Part shown: positions 1-8,995 of the stretch, piece after piece | Layout: every line of letters begins with the position of its first letter | Numbering within the stretch: the first letter of the stretch is position 1 | NCBI GenBank assembly: GCA_002450095.1 | Contig: DJYK01000026.1 | Location: 1 to 64,000, forward strand | Reading direction: 5' to 3' | Length of the DNA: 64,000 bases | Source: Mageeibacillus sp. UBA6980 | GTDB lineage: Bacteria > Bacillota > Clostridia > Saccharofermentanales > Saccharofermentanaceae | The notes under the pieces: model-generated | The model's database searches: none | Told to the model about the DNA's origin: nothing | What the model saw: only the letters and a program-made list of their open reading frames with translations | Translations under genes and position numbers: made by a program

Positions 1-167
1 TCTACTTTTGCTTGACTAGTGCACCAGTGACCAAAAGTGTGACTGATTGAACGAGTTGGTCAACATTTCAGTCACTACTCGTCAGGTTGAAGAAGATCGA
101 CTGCTTTGACTGTTGCTGCAACAGTCGGGTGCCTTAGTGAATGTTCACTATGAGACACCTACTTTTT
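1..167 (+). ncRNA. Structured RNA region with nested hairpins, pseudoknot and terminator (identity unknown)
   Basis: This gene-free stretch is dense in complementary segments. 4-10 can pair with 32-38. 39-46 can pair with 68-75 while 51-56 pairs with 77-82, and these two are interleaved, as in an H-type pseudoknot. 108-115 pairs perfectly with 119-126. A last hairpin (128-131/156-159 enclosing 135-141/144-150) is followed by five T at 163-167, like a Rho-independent terminator. It could be the 3' part of a small RNA or a riboswitch with an attenuator. I do not recognise a SAM riboswitch core or a T-box. The 5' end may lie outside the window. Confidence 0.45.
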
Positions 168-197
168 ATATAATTTGAGATCCTGACCTGTACCGCA

Positions 198-218
198 GTT
201 ATAGGGTACGCCTATAAC
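198..218 (+). promoter_or_regulatory. Perfect hairpin/operator-like palindrome upstream of the leader peptide
   Basis: Eight bases at 198-205 are the reverse complement of 211-218 with a 5-base loop. A competing pairing exists (190-194 with 205-209), so the leader could switch between two folds. It lies between the upstream terminator and the Cys-rich leader peptide. There is no T-run, so this is not a terminator. Confidence 0.35.
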
Positions 219-304
219 TCAATATTTACATACTGTATTAGTAGGTTAATCCGACATGCGCTAAAATCTAACCATCAAGGAAAACCCGAAAGGAAATAAT
301 ACAA

Positions 305-388
305 ATGGAAACAAGAAGATTAGTAAGATCAAATACAAGAAGTATGCGAATGTGCTCGTGTTGCCGTCATTGCTTTTTTAATCACTGA
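305..388 (+). CDS. Cys/Arg-rich leader peptide of the sulfhydrylase gene
   Basis: A 27-codon ORF with a ribosome binding site (AAAGGAAA at 289-296) sits 32 bases before the O-acetylhomoserine sulfhydrylase gene. Its N-terminal half is Arg/Ser-rich (METRRLVRSN) and it ends in a cysteine cluster, MCSCCRHC. Cys-rich upstream peptides are known in front of sulfur-assimilation genes in several bacteria, where ribosome stalling at Cys codons reports cysteine supply. The position and the four Cys codons within seven fit that role. The regulation itself is inference; no clean attenuator hairpin is visible between 388 and 421. Confidence 0.6.
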   Translation: METRRLVRSNTRSMRMCSCCRHCFFNH

Positions 389-420
389 ATCAAAATGAAA
401 ACAGAAAGAGAGATAATAAC

Positions 421-1707
421 ATGAGTAACTATAAATTCGAGACACTTCAGCTTCACGTAGGACAGGAACAGGCAGACCCGACAACAGATTCAAGAGCGGT
501 ACCGATCTACCAGACAACGTCTTATGTATTCCACAATTCAGAGCACGCCGCAGCAAGATTCGGACTTCAAGATGCAGGAAACATCTACGGCAGACTTACG
601 AACAGCACTCAGGATGTTCTGGAGAAGAGAGTAGCCGCACTCGAAGGCGGTGTCGCGGCACTCGCAGTAGCCTCCGGAGCAGCGGCCATCACTTATACGA
701 TCGAGGCGCTTGCACAGAAGGGTGACCACATCGTTGCACAGAAGACTATATACGGCGGAAGCTTCAACCTTCTTGGTAATACGCTCGTTAATTACGGTAT
801 TGAGACGACATTCGTAGATATCCATAACCTCGATGAGGTAAAGGCAGCAATAAGACCTAATACCAAAGCGATCTTTATCGAGACACTCGGAAATCCCGGC
901 AGTGATATCCCCGATATCGATGCGATCGCGAAGATCGCACACGAGAACAATATTCCTCTTGCAATCGATAACACTTTCGGAACGCCTTATCTCATAAGAC
1001 CTATCGAGCACGGAGCGGATATCGTAGTTCATTCGGCGACTAAGTTCCTGGGCGGTCACGGTACTACACTGGGCGGCATTATCGTTGATTCGGGTAAGTT
1101 CGACTGGCTCGCCAATAAAGAGAAGTATGCTCCGATCGCCAAGCCCAATCCTAGCTACCACGGCGTATCTTTTGCAGAGGTTGTAGGACCTGCCGCATTC
1201 GTTACGTATATCAGAGCGATACTTCTAAGAGACACGGGAGCATCAATCTCTCCGTTCAACGCGTTCCTTCTCCTGCAGGGTGTCGAGACTCTCTCGTTGA
1301 GACTTGACCGTCATGTGGAGAACACCAGGAAGGTAGTAGAGTTTTTAAGCAATCACCCTCAGGTAGAGAAAGTTAATCATCCTTCGCTCGAGTCTCATCC
1401 TCAGCATGAACTCTATAAGAAGTATTTCCCGAACGGCGGCGGATCGATCTTTACGTTCGATATCAAGGGCGGTCAGGAAGAGGCATTTAAGTTCATCGAT
1501 GCTCTCGAGATATTCTCGCTCCTGGCGAATGTCGCTGATGTAAAATCCCTCGTTATCCATCCTGCGACAACTACTCATTCGCAGTTGTCGGAAGAAGAGC
1601 TCAACGAGCAGGATATCCATTCCAATACGATACGTCTTTCCATCGGTACAGAGCATATCGATGATATCATCGCGGACCTTGAGAAAGGATTCGCGGCAGC
1701 AAAGTAA
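421..1707 (+). CDS. O-acetylhomoserine aminocarboxypropyltransferase/sulfhydrylase
   Basis: This is a 428-residue PLP enzyme of the Cys/Met-metabolism family. It makes homocysteine (or methionine) from O-acetyl-L-homoserine and sulfide (or methanethiol) in the cytoplasm. The N-terminus (FETLQLHVGQE, then AVPIYQTTSYVF) and the PLP-lysine motif HSATKFLGGHG, with Lys at about residue 208, are typical of the OAH-sulfhydrylase branch, as is the length; cystathionine synthases are about 40 residues shorter. The start has an AGAGAG-type RBS. A Cys-rich leader peptide upstream suggests control by sulfur amino acids, and a terminator follows. The family is secure; MetY versus CysD-type naming is not settled by sequence. 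Confidence 0.93.
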   Translation: MSNYKFETLQLHVGQEQADPTTDSRAVPIYQTTSYVFHNSEHAAARFGLQDAGNIYGRLTNSTQDVLEKRVAALEGGVAALAVASGAAAITYTIEALAQKGDHIVAQKTIYGGSFNLLGNTLVNYGIETTFVDIHNLDEVKAAIRPNTKAIFIETLGNPGSDIPDIDAIAKIAHENNIPLAIDNTFGTPYLIRPIEHGADIVVHSATKFLGGHGTTLGGIIVDSGKFDWLANKEKYAPIAKPNPSYHGVSFAEVVGPAAFVTYIRAILLRDTGASISPFNAFLLLQGVETLSLRLDRHVENTRKVVEFLSNHPQVEKVNHPSLESHPQHELYKKYFPNGGGSIFTFDIKGGQEEAFKFIDALEIFSLLANVADVKSLVIHPATTTHSQLSEEELNEQDIHSNTIRLSIGTEHIDDIIADLEKGFAAAK

Positions 1708-1738
1708 GCACCGTACGGTTATTATTTCCTTGCAAGAA

Positions 1739-1765
1739 CCTCCGGGTCATTTCCCGGGGGTTTTT
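1739..1765 (+). terminator. Rho-independent terminator after the sulfhydrylase gene
   Basis: CCTCCGGG and CCCGGGGG form a GC-rich stem around a short loop, followed directly by five T. Confidence 0.85.
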
Positions 1766-1851
1766 GTATAGTGTTCACGCTGTGTTTATTCTTGATAGTA
1801 AATCTTCAATATTATAAAATTTATTTATATGCGCATAAGGAGGCTCATCAT

Positions 1852-2241
1852 ATGAATATCAACACGTCATCATCTGAAATGAATAATTATACAAACCCGA
1901 TGACCTCTCATGTTGCAGAGGATGTCATCGAGCTTCAGAGCAGCATAGGACGCCTCGATACTATAGTCTGTGCGCTGTGGGAAGCTCTGATCGAATCCGG
2001 TGTCAGTGAGGAAACGCTTCACGAGAAGATCCGGGATGCGATTGAGAATAAAGACAAATATGTAAGACCTTCCTATGAACCTGTTATCGCCAAGTGTCCG
2101 AATTGCGGTAAAGCGGTTCAGGGATCGAGGAAGAACCCATTGCTCGGAAAGTGTTTTTTCTGCGGAGGACAGGTCTATTTCTATCCTTATACGGATAAGA
2201 CTTCCGCAGATCGGAAGCAGGATGACGGGAACGACTTATAA
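1852..2241 (+). CDS. Small zinc-ribbon protein, function unknown
   Basis: A 129-residue protein starting at the ATG preceded by AAGGAGGC; a longer in-frame reading has no RBS and an unlikely hydrophobic extension. The first two thirds are predicted helical and acidic. The C-terminal third carries two CxxC pairs (CPNCG and CFFCGG), a likely structural zinc ribbon. It shares its stop with the start of the following GGDEF gene (TAATG), so the two are probably translationally coupled. I do not recognise a named family. Confidence 0.75.
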   Translation: MNINTSSSEMNNYTNPMTSHVAEDVIELQSSIGRLDTIVCALWEALIESGVSEETLHEKIRDAIENKDKYVRPSYEPVIAKCPNCGKAVQGSRKNPLLGKCFFCGGQVYFYPYTDKTSADRKQDDGNDL

Positions 2242-3914
2242 TGTCCGGAATTGATAAGACAAAGAATAATACACTCTTCGTTACATCGGTTTTTTTGTGT
2301 GTATTATTCATTTTCATTATATTGATTGCCGGCGTGGCAGGAGGGTTAAGTGCGTTCAGGGATAATGATATCCTTTACTTCGGCAATATGTGGTTTGCAA
2401 CTTCCGGCAGGGCCGATGAGAGTATAGAAGACTTCAGAGGGTATGCGTCATTTGTTGCTGATATAAACTCTGAACAATCTTACGGCAGAAACCTTTGTTT
2501 TGAGACGAAGAATACCGAGTTCGATGTCCTGATAGACGGGAAGATCGTTTATAGTTTCCATCCTGAGAATTCTTCCGTTTACGGAAAGTTCTACGGATCC
2601 TATCCTCATGTGATAGATCTCGACTGCGTCGGTGATGTCTCGTCCGTGGAGATAAATGCCGAGACCATTAACGGTTCCCGCGGAAGCTTCCGGAATATCT
2701 ATATTATGGACGGAACTTTGTATATGACGGATCTGTTCAGACAGACGTGGTTCTCGTTTTGCATGTCTCTTCTTATAGCGTTCATGGGTCTTTGTCTCAT
2801 AGTAGGCGGCTTGTCGCTTCTTAAGACGAATAACGCGGGTAAAGAGATCGTCGCGATGGGACTCTTTGCTCTCGATGCCGGTATATGGACCGCGAGCAGC
2901 ACGGTTATCGCTTCTATACTCATAGGCAATCCCGTCTCGATGCATTTTGTAAACTACATCTGTCTTATCCTGCTTCCCGCATTCGGCGTCTGGTTTGTCC
3001 ATCTTCTGACGGGAAAAAGGTATAAGGTGTTTGTCAATCTGATGATCGCCGCATCAGGCGCGATTCTTCTTCTCGACGTCCTGCTTACGATGACGGGGAT
3101 CTCTACATATCACGATATGCTGATGCTTACTCATGCTCAGTGTATAGTCGCCGTAATTTATTCTTTTGTAAGTATCGGAATGATAATGAAGGGCGACAGG
3201 ACCAGAAGACAGATCAACACAAGGATTACGGTTACCGTCGCGTTCATCGCTGTCGCGATCGGAAGTTTTATCGATCTTATCAGATATATCCTGGGCAATT
3301 CCGGATTCGATTCCTCATTCTTCTTCAGGTTAGGTCTTATCGCTTTCGTCTTTATGCTCGGTATCAATGAGATCTATTCTCTCCTTGTCTATCGTAAATA
3401 TGAGACGGAAGCGGAGTATATGAGCAAGCTGGCGTTTACGGATTCGCTGACCGGACTTGCGAACAGGATGGCTTTCACGGAACTTACGAGTGCGGTCGAA
3501 TCAGATGAGAGCGGAAGGGGTTATATCATTCAGTTTGACATCAATAACCTCAAGAAAGTGAACGACAATTACGGTCATAAGGAAGGCGACAAGCACATCA
3601 AGGCCGGTGCGAGGGTTATCAACGACAGCTTCGGCAAGATCGGGAAGTGCTACCGTACCGGAGGCGACGAGTTCATCGTTGTTACGGAAAAGATCGAGGA
3701 CCCGACAGTATTAGATGAAGCGAAAGACAGATTCAAGAAACTTATAGATGAATATAATGACTCAGAGAAACCGAGCGTCAAACTCGAGATAGCGTACGGA
3801 ATAGAAGAGTTTGATCTGGGCTCGCGTGATGTCGAAGGCGCGCTGAAACTTGCCGACGGCAAGATGTACGACATGAAGAAGATAATGAAAGGATCGGACG
3901 GAAAGTATGCGTGA
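2241..3914 (+). CDS. Membrane-bound diguanylate cyclase (7TM-like sensor plus GGDEF)
   Basis: A 557-residue protein. One N-terminal membrane segment (about 10-32) leads into an extracytoplasmic domain (about 35-165). Six to seven membrane helices follow (about 170-385), resembling 7TMR-DISM-type sensors. A C-terminal GGDEF domain (about 400-555) follows. The active-site motif RTGGDEFIV is intact (about 472-480), as are DINNLKKVND and the DSLTGLANR start, so it should make cyclic di-GMP from two GTP. No I-site RxxD is obvious just before the motif. The gene overlaps the zinc-ribbon gene by one base and the next gene by eight. The input signal is unknown. Confidence 0.88.
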   Translation: MSGIDKTKNNTLFVTSVFLCVLFIFIILIAGVAGGLSAFRDNDILYFGNMWFATSGRADESIEDFRGYASFVADINSEQSYGRNLCFETKNTEFDVLIDGKIVYSFHPENSSVYGKFYGSYPHVIDLDCVGDVSSVEINAETINGSRGSFRNIYIMDGTLYMTDLFRQTWFSFCMSLLIAFMGLCLIVGGLSLLKTNNAGKEIVAMGLFALDAGIWTASSTVIASILIGNPVSMHFVNYICLILLPAFGVWFVHLLTGKRYKVFVNLMIAASGAILLLDVLLTMTGISTYHDMLMLTHAQCIVAVIYSFVSIGMIMKGDRTRRQINTRITVTVAFIAVAIGSFIDLIRYILGNSGFDSSFFFRLGLIAFVFMLGINEIYSLLVYRKYETEAEYMSKLAFTDSLTGLANRMAFTELTSAVESDESGRGYIIQFDINNLKKVNDNYGHKEGDKHIKAGARVINDSFGKIGKCYRTGGDEFIVVTEKIEDPTVLDEAKDRFKKLIDEYNDSEKPSVKLEIAYGIEEFDLGSRDVEGALKLADGKMYDMKKIMKGSDGKYA

Positions 3915-5448
3915 GGTCCCGGATCTTTCACTTCATAAGAAGAGTAAGTTTAACGCTTCGACGTTGTTCCTTATAGCAGTGACTTTGCTGTTGTTTTCTC
4001 CTTTTGCCGGCATCACTTCGATGTACGGAATGGTAGGGGATACGGCGATACAGATCAGGATAGGTCTCGATGATCTTCTTTACGGGCGCCTTATAACCGA
4101 TGAGATCTACAGCTGGCATGAGGGGTTGACCTTTACCGCGCACGAGAGCGGATGGTATCTTCTGTTGGGCGTGATGTACAGGCTTTTCAAATTGTGGGGC
4201 GTGATAGCAGTCGGAACGTTCTTTATCTACGGGACAGGATTCACGGCTTTGGGGTATACGAAGGACAAGGCTCATCCTTTCATTATCGCTTCTGTCATCG
4301 CTCTGACGCCGATGCTCGGAGGTTTTCCGGACTATAATGTCAGGCCTTCCGTGACTTCCGTCTTTGCCGTTACGCTTCTCGTCGTTACTATGCTCGGCGG
4401 CAGCAAGCCTGTTTATAAAGTCCTGCTGTTCTCTTTATGTTGTCTGTTCTTAGGATGGTTTCAGGGAGGCATAGTCCCGTTATTCTTCGTGATATATACA
4501 GTTTTTATCGCAGTTGAACTTATATACAGGGAATTTAAGACGGCAGGCATTCTTGCGGCAGGACTTGTTCCGGGATTTATCCTGTCAGTATTAAATCCTG
4601 TCGGTATAAACGGATTCATCTTCGGACTCAAACAATCGGGGGCAACCGATATATGGGCGCTCGTGGATGAATGGAAGCCCATGGAGTTCAGTATCTTTCA
4701 GATTGTTCTCATCTTACTGGTATTCATCGGGTTCATGACGGAAGACAAGATAAAAAGATTCGATAAGAATGAGATAACGAAGCTTTTGCTCCTTTGCATG
4801 TTCTTTATAATGACATGCATTTACAAAAGATTTGTTGTTTATTATTCGGCGGCGTTCCTGCTCTTTGCTCCGGAGAAGATCGAGAGTCTTCTTAAGTGGG
4901 GCTTAAAGGAAGTTCTGAGGCTTAAGATCCCCAAGATCGAACTGTCTTCTTTCTTCTATCACATATTAAGTGCCGTCTGTGCCGTTATGCTGATAGCCTT
5001 AGGCGTCATCAACGTACCTCGTTATCTTCCTTCGGGAACCATGGAAGATGTCGAGAGGATGGCAGCTTACGATCCGGAAGTCATAGAGGTTATCAAGGAT
5101 AGAGGATACGAGAAGATATTCAATTCGTTCGATACCGGATCGTGGCTTCTGTTCAACGGAGTTAAGGTCCATATCGATAACAGGATCGATCCTTTCATGG
5201 GAGAGTTCTCCGGAGAGGATCATATCAGAGGGCAGATGAGAATGGATAATCTCACGGCGCTTGACGCGTTCCGCGGAAGATACGATAATGATGCATTCCT
5301 AATAACGGAGGGTGACGGATTCTCTTATCTTCTTTATGAGGTAAATACCTACGCGTCTGACCGTTATGAGGTTGTATACGATAATGTAGTCGATTCCAAT
5401 ATACCGGGAGTCGGCAGTATGAGGTGGATAATAATAGAATGCAAATAA
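3907..5448 (+). CDS. Polytopic membrane protein, GT-C glycosyltransferase-like
   Basis: A 513-residue protein with about ten hydrophobic helices and a soluble C-terminal tail of about 120 residues. The first outer loop carries acidic residues (GMVGDTAIQIR), and the tail has FDTGSWLLFNG and HIDNRIDPF. This pattern is seen in GT-C-type membrane glycosyltransferases that use lipid-linked sugars, but no specific family is secure. It overlaps the GGDEF gene by eight bases and the GNAT gene by ten, so the three are probably one transcript and its activity may be linked to cyclic di-GMP control of a surface polymer (inference). Confidence 0.7.
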   Translation: MREVPDLSLHKKSKFNASTLFLIAVTLLLFSPFAGITSMYGMVGDTAIQIRIGLDDLLYGRLITDEIYSWHEGLTFTAHESGWYLLLGVMYRLFKLWGVIAVGTFFIYGTGFTALGYTKDKAHPFIIASVIALTPMLGGFPDYNVRPSVTSVFAVTLLVVTMLGGSKPVYKVLLFSLCCLFLGWFQGGIVPLFFVIYTVFIAVELIYREFKTAGILAAGLVPGFILSVLNPVGINGFIFGLKQSGATDIWALVDEWKPMEFSIFQIVLILLVFIGFMTEDKIKRFDKNEITKLLLLCMFFIMTCIYKRFVVYYSAAFLLFAPEKIESLLKWGLKEVLRLKIPKIELSSFFYHILSAVCAVMLIALGVINVPRYLPSGTMEDVERMAAYDPEVIEVIKDRGYEKIFNSFDTGSWLLFNGVKVHIDNRIDPFMGEFSGEDHIRGQMRMDNLTALDAFRGRYDNDAFLITEGDGFSYLLYEVNTYASDRYEVVYDNVVDSNIPGVGSMRWIIIECK

Positions 5449-5936
5449 GAAAACTGGAACTTAAGGATGCACCGTTGATGCTCGAATGGATGCATGATGA
5501 GAGCGTAACGAGAGATCTTAAGAAGGATTTCTCATCACTTACGATCGAGGATGCAAAGAGCTTTATCAGAAACAGTCTCGACGATAAAGAGAACCTTAAT
5601 ATGGCGATCGTTAACGACGAAGACGAGTATATGGGTACCGTGAGCCTCAAGCACATAAGAGACGGCCGTGCGGAATTCGGTATCGCCATAAGGAAATGTG
5701 CGATGGGCAAAGGTTATTCTTCCGAAGCGATGAAGCAGATCCTTTCTTACGGGATCGATGTTCTGGGCCTTGATTCGGTGTTCTGGTGCGTTGATCCCGT
5801 TAACGGGCGAGCGGTGAGGTTCTACGACAAGAACGGATATCAAAGAGTGCCGGCAGATTCATTGAACCTCGGTCAGGACTCGGGTTATTCGGATGACGAG
5901 ATCTCAAGATTTGTGTGGTACGATTACACGCGGTGA
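5439..5936 (+). CDS. GNAT-family N-acetyltransferase
   Basis: A 165-residue acetyltransferase of the RimJ/RimL type, transferring acetyl from acetyl-CoA to an amine. The fold markers are IRKLELKDAPLMLEW at the start, a beta-strand MGTVSLKHI, the acetyl-CoA loop (RKCAMGKGYSSEAM), and the terminal FYDKNGYQRV. A GTG 15 bases upstream is possible, but the ATG at 5439 is better placed after GAGGTGG. It begins inside the end of the membrane-protein gene. The substrate is unknown; similar proteins in polysaccharide clusters acetylate amino-sugars. Confidence 0.85.
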   Translation: MQIRKLELKDAPLMLEWMHDESVTRDLKKDFSSLTIEDAKSFIRNSLDDKENLNMAIVNDEDEYMGTVSLKHIRDGRAEFGIAIRKCAMGKGYSSEAMKQILSYGIDVLGLDSVFWCVDPVNGRAVRFYDKNGYQRVPADSLNLGQDSGYSDDEISRFVWYDYTR

Positions 5937-5967
5937 ATTACTCGCCGTAGCATGATAAAATACACAT

Positions 5968-8688
5968 ATGGGCGAATATGGAAGAAAACGAATAGCCATA
6001 CTGTGCGGACAGCCGGATGAAGACTTTCAGAGCCAGTTTATCGAAGGGTTCGAGAAACAGGCTTTCGGTTATGGTTTTGACGTGTGCGTATTCGCTATGT
6101 ATCAGAAGTTCCAGGAATCGAAGGGAAGGGAGATCGGTGAGAGTACGATCTTCAGTCTCATAAACGGGGAGGTATTCGATGCATTCCTCGTTATGGGAGA
6201 CACGATCCAGACGCCGGGAGTCCTCGAGAGGATCGATGAGAGACTTCACGAGACTGCGACAGGTCCTGTATTGTTTGTCGATTCGGACAGTAAGTATTTC
6301 AGTTCGGTAAAGCTTCACCATTACGATGCTATCGTCAAATGCATAGAGCATCTTATCGACGAGCACGGTTTTAAAGATATCGCTTTTCTCACCGGTAAGA
6401 TATGGCATCCTCATTCCAAGGAAAGACTTAATGCCTTTCTCGATACGATGGAGCGCCACGGTCTTCCGGTCGGTGATGACCGCGTGTTCTATGGAGATTT
6501 CTGGTATACGAGCGGCGTCAAGGTCGCCGAGAGTTTTATAAGGGAAAAGAAGACGCTCCCGGAGGCTTTCGCCTGTGCCAATGACTACATGGCGATAGGT
6601 CTTGCCGAAGCTCTGACGAGAAACGGGATACGGGTGCCTGAAGATGTCGCGGTCATCGCATATGACTCGGTCGAAGAAGGCAGGACGAGCCCGTGCCCGA
6701 TCACTTCCGTCTATCTTCCGGTGGCGCAGTTCGGCTCGTATCTTGCTTCTTCATTATCAAGATTAATGAGAGGCGAAGATCTTGAGCCTTTCAGTCCGGA
6801 TTACGAGATGTTCCTCGGAGGCTCATGCGGCTGCCGCTGTGAGAGCGTAGTTCCGAGAGTGATATTAAGGAAGGGCTGGAAGACGGATCTTTTCGCGAAG
6901 AATTTCTATTCCGCCGACAACAGGCTTCTCGAAGATATGTATGCCAAAGAGGACTTAAGAAGCGTGCTCGAAGTAGTCAAGTCCTATATGTATCAGTTAA
7001 GCGATTACGAATCCCTCCACATTTGCCTCGATTCCGAGTGGGCGGAAGGTTATGTCGGAGATAAGCGCGAAGGTTATACGGATACGATGTATGAGGTCTT
7101 CTCTTACAGCAGTAAGGACGGTGACAGTCTCATATCATTTGACAGACCCTTTGATATAAGAGATATCCTTCCGCTTCTTAATGAGGAGAGTAAGTTCCCG
7201 AGGGCGTTCCAATTTACTCCGGTGCACTTTGATTCGAATTGTTTCGGTTATGCCGCGGTGTCGTTCGGCGACAGACCTAAGGTCATGGATATGACATACA
7301 CGTTCTGGCTTCGCTATGTGATGCTCGGTATCGAAGCACTGAGAAGACAGACGGAGCTTGCCAACACGAGGCATACCATAGAAGAGATACGACATGTGGA
7401 TAATCTTACCGGACTTTATAATTACGACGGTATCGTGGAATGCTCGGCAAAGCTCATCGAGCCCTCATCCGAAGGCGCTCCGATAAGTGTTGTCGCGGTG
7501 GATATAACCGGCGTCGGGGCGATAAACGATGAGCTCGGCAGAAAGGGAGGCGACAGGGTCATATGCGAATTCAGCAGGCTCCTTAAGACCTGTTCCGGCG
7601 AAAAGAGCCTGTGCGGAAGACTCGGAAACGACGAGTTCATTGTGATCTTAGATGCTTCGGAGAATTCCGATCTTCGTGAGGATGATTTGATATCGGCTCT
7701 GATGGACAGGTTAAGCGATTATAACGAGGGGCAGGAAAGAAAGCTCTCATTTGTCTCCGGATATGTGACCGGAACCGTCAGAACGGAAGACGATATAGAG
7801 GATCTTATCAATGCGGCCGTCAGTGATAAGAACGGAAACAAGATGAGGAGCAGGAAAGTACGCCTGTCAGGAAACTTCACGGAAGAAGAGAGCAAGACGG
7901 CAGATAAGGTTGCTTATATACTTGATAACAATCAACTCGATTATCACTTCCAGCCGATCGTGAGTACTTATGACGGCAGGATCTATGCATATGAAGCGCT
8001 TATGAGACCTGTAAGCGATCCGTATATAGCGCCCCCTGTCATGATCGAATACGCCAATCGCTTAGGTCGCATCGAGGAAGTCGAGAAGCTTACTTTCCAG
8101 AATGTTCTTAAGATAGTCGAAGAGAATAAAGAGGCTTTCGAGGGGAAGAAAGTATTCATTAACAGCATCCCCGGGATAATCGTCAACGGTGCCGACAGAG
8201 CTTTGGTGATGGATAAGCTTACCGCATTATCGGATCGTGTAGTCATCGAACTTACGGAGCATTCAGAACTCGATGATGAGACTTTGGAGAATATGAAGGA
8301 AGAATACCGCCGGATGGGGATACAAAGCGCGGTAGACGATTACGGTACCGGTTATTCCAATATCGTAAATCTTCTAAGGTACATGCCTGACTACGTCAAG
8401 ATAGATCGCATGCTCCTGTCGGGTATCGAAGACAACCCGCAGAAGCAGCACTTCGTAAGCGATATCGTGAAGTTTGCTCACGAGAATGATTTTAAGGTCC
8501 TGTCAGAAGGAGTCGAGACGTCGGCTGAACTTGAGACATGCATCAGACTCGGCACGGATCTCATTCAGGGCTTCTACACGGCACGCCCTTCGAAAGAGAT
8601 AATTCCCGAACTTCCGGCTGAAGTCCGTGAAGAGATATTCAGATATTCTGCGAGGTACTTCGGGGACACCTTAGGTTCCGATATCTGA
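5968..8688 (+). CDS. Periplasmic-binding-like sensor with degenerate GGDEF and intact EAL
   Basis: A 906-residue soluble protein. Residues 8-285 resemble the ligand-binding half of LacI/GalR regulators (RIAILCG, then CANDYMAIGLAEALTRNG) but there is no DNA-binding helix-turn-helix in front. A linker of about 190 residues leads to GGDEF (about 475-620), whose signature is GNDEF instead of GGDEF, so cyclase activity is doubtful. The EAL domain (about 650-890) keeps EALMRP, ELTEHSEL, DDYGTGYS, VKIDRMLL and SEGVET, so it should be an active c-di-GMP phosphodiesterase. It probably couples a small cytoplasmic ligand to c-di-GMP breakdown. No signal peptide is present. Confidence 0.88.
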   Translation: MGEYGRKRIAILCGQPDEDFQSQFIEGFEKQAFGYGFDVCVFAMYQKFQESKGREIGESTIFSLINGEVFDAFLVMGDTIQTPGVLERIDERLHETATGPVLFVDSDSKYFSSVKLHHYDAIVKCIEHLIDEHGFKDIAFLTGKIWHPHSKERLNAFLDTMERHGLPVGDDRVFYGDFWYTSGVKVAESFIREKKTLPEAFACANDYMAIGLAEALTRNGIRVPEDVAVIAYDSVEEGRTSPCPITSVYLPVAQFGSYLASSLSRLMRGEDLEPFSPDYEMFLGGSCGCRCESVVPRVILRKGWKTDLFAKNFYSADNRLLEDMYAKEDLRSVLEVVKSYMYQLSDYESLHICLDSEWAEGYVGDKREGYTDTMYEVFSYSSKDGDSLISFDRPFDIRDILPLLNEESKFPRAFQFTPVHFDSNCFGYAAVSFGDRPKVMDMTYTFWLRYVMLGIEALRRQTELANTRHTIEEIRHVDNLTGLYNYDGIVECSAKLIEPSSEGAPISVVAVDITGVGAINDELGRKGGDRVICEFSRLLKTCSGEKSLCGRLGNDEFIVILDASENSDLREDDLISALMDRLSDYNEGQERKLSFVSGYVTGTVRTEDDIEDLINAAVSDKNGNKMRSRKVRLSGNFTEEESKTADKVAYILDNNQLDYHFQPIVSTYDGRIYAYEALMRPVSDPYIAPPVMIEYANRLGRIEEVEKLTFQNVLKIVEENKEAFEGKKVFINSIPGIIVNGADRALVMDKLTALSDRVVIELTEHSELDDETLENMKEEYRRMGIQSAVDDYGTGYSNIVNLLRYMPDYVKIDRMLLSGIEDNPQKQHFVSDIVKFAHENDFKVLSEGVETSAELETCIRLGTDLIQGFYTARPSKEIIPELPAEVREEIFRYSARYFGDTLGSDI

Positions 8689-8761
8689 TCATTGAAAATA
8701 GAGGTTGCATTCTCAACCGACCCGGTATATAATAACCCCTACAATTTCATAAAAGCTTCAG

Positions 8762-8840
8762 AGCCGTTGCTTTGATAGTTGTTTGAGCATGAAGGTGTAT
8801 TTATTGCGCCCTCAAGGAACTATCAAGACAACGGCTTTTT
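8762..8840 (+). terminator. Long imperfect stem-loop with T-run
   Basis: AGCCGTTG (8762-8769) pairs with CAACGGCT (8829-8836). Inside, TTGATAGTT pairs with AACTATCAA, and TTTGAG with CTCAAG. Five T follow. It terminates the upstream transcript or is part of the leader of the AAA+ gene. The roughly 75-base size and three stacked helices are large for a plain terminator. Confidence 0.65.
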
Positions 8841-8995
8841 GGTTCCTCTCGAATCTTGACAACTGCAGCCGCTGATGACAGGACGGCCGACCCGGGGAAG
8901 CCTCGCGATAATATGAGCGGGCCAAGGGAATAGTCCTTCATACACGCGGGTTATTGAACGATTAGGTTTTTTTACATAGAAACGAGAGGTAAAAA
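8841..8995 (+). promoter_or_regulatory. GC-rich untranslated leader of the AAA+ gene
   Basis: A TTGACA-like box at about 8856 is followed by a GC-rich stretch with several possible pairings (GGAC/GTCC near 8881-8937, GACCCG/CGGGTT near 8889-8951). The RBS GAGAGG lies a few bases before the ATG at 8996. It looks like a structured 5' leader. I could not match it to a known riboswitch class; no cyclic di-GMP riboswitch core is seen. Confidence 0.35.

Noticed and set aside
1..420. SAM riboswitch or T-box before the sulfhydrylase gene
   Set aside because: No SAM-I core and no T-box sequence (TGGNACCGCG type) are present.
8841..8995. Cyclic di-GMP riboswitch
   Set aside because: Despite GGDEF/EAL genes upstream, the conserved core is not found.
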